Of a stretch of DNA of 37,580 bases, positions 30,619 through 37,580 are shown one piece after another. Numbering within the stretch: the stretch's first letter is position 1; each line of letters starts with the position of its first letter. The position numbers and the translations under genes are program-made. Origin of the DNA: Saccoglossus kowalevskii (Eukaryota > Hemichordata > Enteropneusta > Harrimaniidae). The stretch is from contig NW_003138322.1 in the NCBI RefSeq assembly GCF_000003605.2, positions 152,601 to 190,180 of the forward strand, read 5' to 3'. Under the pieces are notes generated by a model, which saw nothing but the letters and a program-made list of their open reading frames with translations, was not told the DNA's origin and did no database searches.

Positions 30619-32751
30619 GTACACTCAATATTGTAGAAAGCAATCAGGTATTATATAGAAAATCAATTTCCAAAAATGCAAAACCTGATTGCCCTCAACC
30701 TCAGTTTATTCAGGTATGTATAAAAAAAAAAAACTTTCAAGATAAGCAACTTACATGTATTATTTTCAGAGTACATTTGTGTATGTATATCCTTTCATTG
30801 AATTGTGTAATTTATTTGAATACGAGCTGAAAACATCAATGATAAAGCAATATTTTTGCATTTATTTTTCTTATAATAAAAGAAACAAATGAAGTTGTAG
30901 AAACACAAAATTTAAATTCACATATTCTCAATATCATTATCACAATACAGCATGAAAGAATAAAACAATTGAAGATAATCCAAGAAACCAAAATATAGAG
31001 TGAATATAAATCTACAGATTAAAGTTTTCTCAATGCGGAGAATTTTTTTCCTCCCAACAGAGTGAATCTCTTCCAAAAATGATTTCATGCACTACTAGCG
31101 CAACCTCGTCATTTACTTAGAAATTGCCAACAATCTAACTTAATATCAAAGGGCAGATAGGGATTAGACACATGAAATACCGCCACAAAACTCACTTTCA
31201 CGCACCAATGATACCACCCAGCACTACCATTATAAAGCCAGTGAGTGTAATTCACTCAATTTTAAAGTCATGCAGTCAGACAAAGAATTCAGAATTCACC
31301 ATGTTCTAAACTGTTGAGGTCAGAGGCAGGGAAGTGACCTCTGTATCGTGCTACATAGAGAAGAATGCCCAGTAGAACCACTATGTCTGCATTCTGACAA
31401 ATCTTTTTTTTTTAAAAGGCCAGCAACATGTTTCTGCAGAAACACTGGTTCAAAGGCGGGAGGGGACAGACACTCTTGTGTTAGTGTGGATATAACTCAT
31501 CTGGTATGCACTACCTAGAGACAAGTGAATAGCTGCTGAGTTGACATACCAACGACTATGTCAGGGCAGTGTCTTACCAGGGATACCACAATGGAATGCT
31601 TACATACTATTATTAAGGTTTATCGGGAAAAGAGCACAATGTTAACTGTATACAATATATCACAAACTCTGGTCACACCTAGAACAATAATTAAAAGCAT
31701 AGGGTTGCTTGAATAGATGGAAAAGCCAGATGCTGTTTAATACTGTATACAACAAATATCTTAGTTTTTAATTTGGCAAAATTTGTGGTTGTTTTTTCTT
31801 CCAAAGATTTTAGGTGTAATTGTTTAAGGTTACCCATAGATGTGGTAAAAAATAAATGTTTTTGTAAAAGTTTATATTCAAAATAGTTGAATGGTGCTCA
31901 GATCTTGCTTATCTGCAATTATGACATTTAATTCACAGCGGCTGGGATTGGTCAGACAACTATTTTGATTTTCTGAATAAACTTTTTTGTTTTGTAACAC
32001 GCATCCATGAGCATTGTTACCAGCAAATGTTTGATTTAAGATTTTCCTATTAAATTAGGATTATGATTATGTTTGTTTTAAAGTGCGCTCGCCCTCTTAT
32101 TCATTTTTTTGTTGTATTGTTGCAGCAAATCTGAAGGGGGCATATGTATTAGGAATGTTCACTAAGATCTATGTATTTTATGACATAAAATATGTAACAT
32201 GTTGTATAATTGCACATGGATTTTTCGAAGGAGTATGTTGACATGGAGTTTGTGAAACTGTTATCTGAACAATGATTCATGGGTAATTTGAAACTATAGT
32301 GAACAGAGGGGGGAGGGTCAATGATTAACACATCGCCTGAAAGCAGAATATCTAAAATGAATGAGAAAACAACGGGTCAGGAAATGTGTTAACCATTTGA
32401 AAAATATATTACTTTCCCTCCCCTAATGTAAACTGCTATAATATTGCAAGAGTCAAATTTATTGCAAATTTCACGACAGTGTCTTCACAAATGCCACAAT
32501 ATCCTTGAATAACAAAAATTTCTAGCAGTGAAATACTCTGGGGTCCAACGACATGGAGCATCAGTGACGTCAGCAAAACATTGTATTCACTATAACAATA
32601 AAATCATCAAATAATGAACGTTCCGAGCAGAAACAAATTAATGGATTACAGTATTCACCACATATGGAACAGGGGGAAACATTTTATTTAAAGGAGTTAA
32701 TAATTTTTTCTAACACAATCATATACATAGCTGTATAGTATAATTATAGCT

Positions 32752-32770
32752 GATCCGGGATCCGGGATCC
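32752..32770. repeat. GATCCGG tandem palindrome
   Basis: GATCCGGGATCCGGGATCC: a 7-base unit repeated, with two GGATCC palindromes, in A+T-rich DNA. Confidence 0.8.
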
Positions 32771-33250
32771 AGTCACCATAGTCTCATTGTTAAGTGGTTA
32801 ACGAGCACTAAACGCCATATTTTAAGATCTGACATTTATATTACTAAAAGAAACACAGTTGATAAATGTATCATGTTGAAAATTTGACAAGTATGATGTA
32901 AAAATTCAATAACTGGTATCCCTCCTGGTGATGGTAATGGTCACATAATTACGTTAATGATTTATACTTAGGGAACAACCAATTATTCTAATGTGGGGAA
33001 AAGATGCATTTTGTATATTCACCTAGGTGACAGTTTATATCATAAACAATACGTACATAACTGGCGCATAAATGGATTCTATTTGTAGAGTAAAATTAAT
33101 TAAATATATTTTAACATACTGGAGCAAAAAATGCTGGAGCATCTGTTCTCTAATTTAATGATTTCATAGCAAAGCCTTTAATTCTCTGATGTAAATCAGA
33201 TTTAGAAGCTGAATATTAATGACCGTTTACTTTATATAAAACTGCCATAG

Positions 33251-33453
33251 TACTGTAAAATACTTTATTTTCGCTTGGAATTAATTTTCGCTGAAGGGAT
33301 GACTCAGTGAAAATAAAATCCAGCGAATATACCTTTTTTTCTATATTTTACATTCAACTTGTAAAAAATTAGTGAAAATTAATTCCATACAAAACACCCG
33401 AAATGTCTTTTCAGCAAAAATTTATTCCAGCTAAAATAAAGTATTTTACAGTA
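33251..33453. mobile_element. MITE subfamily B, best-preserved copy
   Basis: 203 bases, starting TACTGTAAAATACTTTATTT and ending with the near-perfect inverse AAATAAAGTATTTTACAGTA. Inner TTCGCTTGGAATTAATTTTC and CAGTGAAAATAAAATCCAGC blocks are inverted again in the right half, so the whole element can fold on itself. TA ends suggest a Tc1/mariner-type relative; no frame is encoded. Confidence 0.85.
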
Positions 33454-34646
33454 TCTAGTTGTACAAAAAGGTGGGAGCTACCTGGGTAGTTCTGAATTTG
33501 ATTCCTGGAGTTGACTGTTTACTCAGCCGGATAAATCCTGCCATCAAAACATGTGATATTTGGTGAGAGAGACTGGTCTGCACACATGCGCTTACAATTA
33601 GCGCATAGAAAAAAAAAATGTCAGGGGAAACAGATGTCGCTTGGAACAAAAATATTTTTAAAAAAGTAAGAAGTGCACATGGCTGAAAAACAATGATTTT
33701 AATCGGGCAGCCGCAAGATATATATCGTAATATGTAACTAATTCCTGCTATTTCCTAATACATTTCAATAACTGTAGTGAAAAACGAGAAACTGCCAATC
33801 AGAAATCATCAATCTGTTCATGTGACTAAACAGGGATGACAGCTTGAATAGAAACACAGCAACCAGCACGTCACTTTCTCTTCATCTCAAATTTGGGTCA
33901 TCTCATTTGCAACGCAGGTTATTAAAATACATCAGCACTTATCTAACGCATCTTTCTGCAGCCGGCAGTTTATCTAATGTTAGCTGAAAATAGAATGCAA
34001 ATGTGTGATCCTAGTAGCGGCTGCCAGATGGATGCTAACACATAACACCAATTCTCGGCTCGGCAGTCATGCTGCTTTCAAACCGTTGTACAAATAATAA
34101 TAGCTGGATCAGATGGCAGATAATTAGAGTGAAATATCCTTGCATACTATATTCTTGATATTATAAATTCCTGTGAAGGTTAACAAGGTCAATTTTATAA
34201 ATATACTATATCAAAGTGATTGCAAACATGTGAAAAATGTTTTGTTTTTTTGATAATGTAAAATAAATTTATGAGTTAAGTTAAAATTCAAATAAACTGC
34301 CATGTAATAATATTTTGAATAATCATATATATAGCGGCAGAAATAGTAATGAAATGTTCAATTAAAATACTATATACAGAATGAGAACAAATAATTTGGT
34401 TAGTAGGTCATTTTTATTTTGTAGATTAGAATCTAAAAATTAATCAGTCAAAATTATTACTGTTCACACTAGCTACTTGCCAATTCTGCAAATATGACTC
34501 AATACATGAATTAACAAAATGTTAACTTAGCTAAAGTGTTAACAATCTCTTTGTGAAAATATAATTAGGGAAATTACAGATTAGTTAAATTATCTAATTT
34601 AGAATACTAACTGAAAATACATGTCTTATAGTAATTAGTATCTAAC

Positions 34647-34672
34647 CTGGTTGGGCTGGTGAGATCCCTGAT
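34647..34672 (-). CDS. Candidate AFF microexon
   Basis: 26 bases between the acceptor TTGTGTGGATAG and the donor CCAACCAG|GTTAGATAC. Read in phase 0 it gives IRDLTSPT and leaves AG, which the next exon (starting G, CAC, TCG) completes to arginine: TSPTR-HSPATRPR. The phase match and Ser/Pro character are supportive. The short length and an average acceptor make this uncertain. Confidence 0.3.
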
Positions 34673-35818
34673 CTATCCACACAAATTGTAAAAAAATACA
34701 AGAATGTATGAATTAACAGTAGATTAACTAAGGGCTAGTTCTGTAATCAGTAATGCTCTTTCAAGGTAGTTATTTAAGTATTAAATACAACAAGTACTAC
34801 TAACCACCTACTTGTGTCACCATTGACACCTGGAACAATAATTTGACTGTCATATACATTTGTAACTTTGACATTTCCGCCTGCATATCACTCACACATC
34901 ATTATTTACTATGCATTAATTTTGTACTCAACACAGACAATTTTAAATCATTTAAGATACCATTATTCTACCCTAAATTGCTTTAATTTTACCCAAAAAA
35001 TTCTGGAATTAGTGAAAATCAAGAAACTTTCAGGCACTGAAAATCTTTCTTAGGTTCCAAAACACCCAGTGTCAGTGACTTTTACAACATTTTGACTTCA
35101 ATAATGCCATAAAATCCTGAAATGGCAATTATTTCTATTAATTAAAATTAAACTGTTTACAGTACATATTAGCAGTGGACCATTTTCTTTTTTCTGTTCA
35201 AGAAATCAGTTTTCTAGTCTTAGCCAAATAATTCTAAATGTCCCCCATTTCCCCCAGAGTAGATCATAGACCATAGCAAGCAGATTACTCCCTGGGAAAT
35301 TATTCTTAGAAAGTGGTATATCACACCAACTATTTCCATAGTAAAGATATACTGGTAGTCTCTGTTATATTTATTATTGAGTATTTTAGCCATGCATTTC
35401 TGACAGGTCGAGGCAAAGGTTACATGCACACCAGTACAATCAAATTGATGTCAACCGTTTTTAATTAGATCAAGGGAATCATACAAGTATATGTTAACAA
35501 TTATGGCTTACAGACATTTTCAGGCATTGGGTTTCATCAGCCATATTTGACTAACAAGCAATAACAAACTGATAGACTATCTAATGTCTTTGTTGGACTA
35601 AATCACTTTGGATACATCATTAAAGCAACACAAAATGGCAGCCAGTCTGCCATTTACCACTGAATCAAATAAACTACAGGTTTTCTTAAAGTAAATTCAT
35701 CTTTTTTTAGAACAAATGACAAATAGTCAGATAAAAAAGATTTCATCACCTCCGAAACAAGTTTGTATGTGCATGAATACAGACAGAAATACAAGATGGT
35801 TACAACTGTCACTGTTTT

Positions 35819-35876
35819 TAACCCTTATTCTGCCAGTCCCTTGTACTTGTACATTGACGTGACCAGTTAAGGGTTA
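35819..35876. mobile_element. 58-bp piggyBac-like mini-element
   Basis: TAACCCTT at the left faces AAGGGTTA at the right, and the left inner sequence TTCTGCCAG resembles the CACCACCAG inner terminus at 22565. Probably an internally deleted relative. Confidence 0.4.
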
Positions 35877-37550
35877 TCCTATACATTTCGCACAAATGAT
35901 TTAACTTTTAGAATAAACGAACAAATGAACAAATATATGAAAGTGGAATTTTCCAATTAGCATGCCCCTGTCAAAACAGTTTGCAATCAATTATCTACCT
36001 GAGTCAATAACACAGCTATTAAAGTCAAGTTGTTAGTATCCACATGAGTAATCTTGGTTATATTATAACAATCTCACTTGGATAGTCAATCTCATTATCT
36101 CTACACTGTCACATGTATTGTACTATAGGTTAGAGGCAATTCAAGCTTTAATGATATGAGATTAGATTGCCATTGATTACACAGCCAATGTAATATGCCT
36201 CAACACAAGATAGTTTTCTTTTTTTTCAAAATTAATTTGAACCATACTTGATATGATACATTACTGTCATATCACTGGAGGGCCAGGTTACCTTTATTAT
36301 AAATAGTAGTTAATCACTAGATATTTTGTATCATTGTATAGCCTTAATGTAACAAAATACATCTAATTAATGACTCCCATTCTTAGTTTTTATTTGATCA
36401 CAAAAAAACAAGGTAAATTAATTTATAATCAGCTACATTTGGCTTAAGCACAAACAAGTTTTAACTTTGCTTTATTTACTGTATTTGTATTACTTCCCAA
36501 TTTATTTGTAGTTATTAGACCTTTTAAATTTGTAGTTATTTTTAGTTGTTTGTCTTGTCTTACATTTTATTTTATTATTACCTTATTGCATCATAGACCT
36601 TGTTTTCTAAGTTAGGTAATAAACTATTAATATAGTATATTTTATTTTAACTGAAATTTACTCAATCAAATGAACATGAATATATAAAATTGCAATTTTT
36701 TAACAGACAAATTTGTGAAAAATAAAAAAAAGTGATAATAACCCTTTGAGCGTCAGTGACAACTTCCGGCACCATCTAGAAAATGATTTTGTAAGGTCTG
36801 CTTCACCCCACATGAAATGTTGATAAAAATAGAAAAACCTTTTGATCAAAAACTAAAAGTAATAATATGTGAAACTGTCTGTATAATCCAAAATGATGAT
36901 GAAATTTTAATGACAATGACAATGTTTGGGACAAATTTCAATAAAAGTCAAAGTTATATATACTGTTACAGTAGTAGATTTAAGGTAGCAGAATAGTTTT
37001 TTTGGCACTTTTCACATTTTTTTTTGAAAATCACACAAATAGCTCCCTAAGGCATGCTACATGCATTGGTGTATTTATTTTATTGAAAGAAAAATATCTT
37101 GTACAAGTAAAGTGGTTTTTTTCTTGTTTGCAAACAAATTGCCAAGTTTTTGTTTATCCAGTGTACACCCAACTAGTGCATCTCATTAATATGCATGGTT
37201 TACAAACATAACTGAACTGAGGGTAAATAGTTTTAAGTTGGGCCACTTTCTTTATTTGCTATTTACAAACAACTGATAAGATATCTGTTTGTAGTTTACA
37301 CACAGCTGATAAGATGTGTGCACTGCTGCTTTTCTAGATGAGGAAGTATAGCAAAGACAAAACAATCGCTTTTGAAACACAACAAATTTTGAATAAACAA
37401 AAAAGTACATGAATGTACCACTTCAATGTAATTATGTCTTAACAGAATAAAAACTTACAATAAATTTCTGTAATATTTTTTCTTGGCTTTGTCATTGAAA
37501 GGTGTCTGACCACAGGGTTACTTTATTACAGTCCAGAAGTAGTTACATTT

Positions 37551-37561
37551 GGGGGGGGGGG
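37551..37561. repeat. Poly-G tract
   Basis: Eleven G residues near the window edge, seen directly. Confidence 0.95.
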
Positions 37562-37580
37562 CTCCCTTGCATTGCATGAA

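Larger units (their letters stand above)
27683..37580. other. AFF 5' intron(s) and flank, no firm exon
   Basis: Nearly 10 kb without a convincing AFF exon. The N-terminal homology blocks of the family (RNxLRxKExERR near the start, the WPPPLTAIHTP block) were looked for on the minus strand and not seen, so those exons should lie beyond the right edge. Only MITEs, short repeats and a few islands listed separately were noted. Confidence 0.55.

Noticed and set aside
1-37580. CRISPR array, operons or phage-type features
   Set aside because: The tandem repeats lack unique spacers, and introns with GT-AG borders show the DNA is eukaryotic.

Overview
The window looks like nuclear DNA of an invertebrate animal. 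It is about two-thirds A+T, genes are split by many GT-AG introns, microsatellites are common, and small terminal-inverted-repeat elements are scattered through it. There is also a run of 253 assembly Ns. Both genes I can read are metazoan families. A marine invertebrate (hemichordate, cephalochordate or lophotrochozoan grade) is my guess, but nothing here fixes the species.

Two protein genes can be reconstructed, both on the minus strand. (1) Positions 1836-3970 hold a complete five-exon gene of 469 codons. It encodes a Golgi/ER-type membrane-anchored glycosyltransferase of the GDP-fucose protein O-fucosyltransferase fold. All splice junctions keep one frame. (2) Positions 15601-27682 hold the 3' ten exons of an AF4/FMR2 (AFF) family gene, the scaffold of the super elongation complex, with the full C-terminal homology domain ending at a stop at 15601-15603. 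Its 5' end lies beyond the right edge, and one possible 26-base microexon sits at 34647-34672. One 72-base exon (18741-18812) and the last exon (15601-15722) are too short to show as long open frames; they were placed by family homology and frame continuity.

Layout. 1-1140: possible plus-strand promoter (CRE-like and CCAAT boxes) and a frame-broken segment starting MAACRLC that resembles a ZAD zinc-finger N terminus. 1141-1835: 3' flank shared tail-to-tail with the fucosyltransferase gene. 1836-3970: fucosyltransferase. 3971-6530: intergenic, with a (TG)n tract. 6525-8612: a repeat complex with about ten 53-bp units, a GC-rich structured insert, a degenerate TTTACCGACTTTCC array and an inverted copy of the 53-bp unit at its right end; it may be one foldback element. 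8613-15600: gene-free DNA, part of which may be AFF 3' UTR, with a foldback repeat, a MITE and the N gap. 15601-27682: AFF exons and introns carrying MITEs and minisatellites. 27683-37580: an AFF 5' intron or introns with a few unexplained islands.

I did not find a convincing new biological system. The most unusual structures are the 6525-8612 repeat complex with its multi-stem GC-rich insert, and a 77-bp intronic minisatellite beside an AFF splice donor whose unit resembles a Staf/ZNF143 site.
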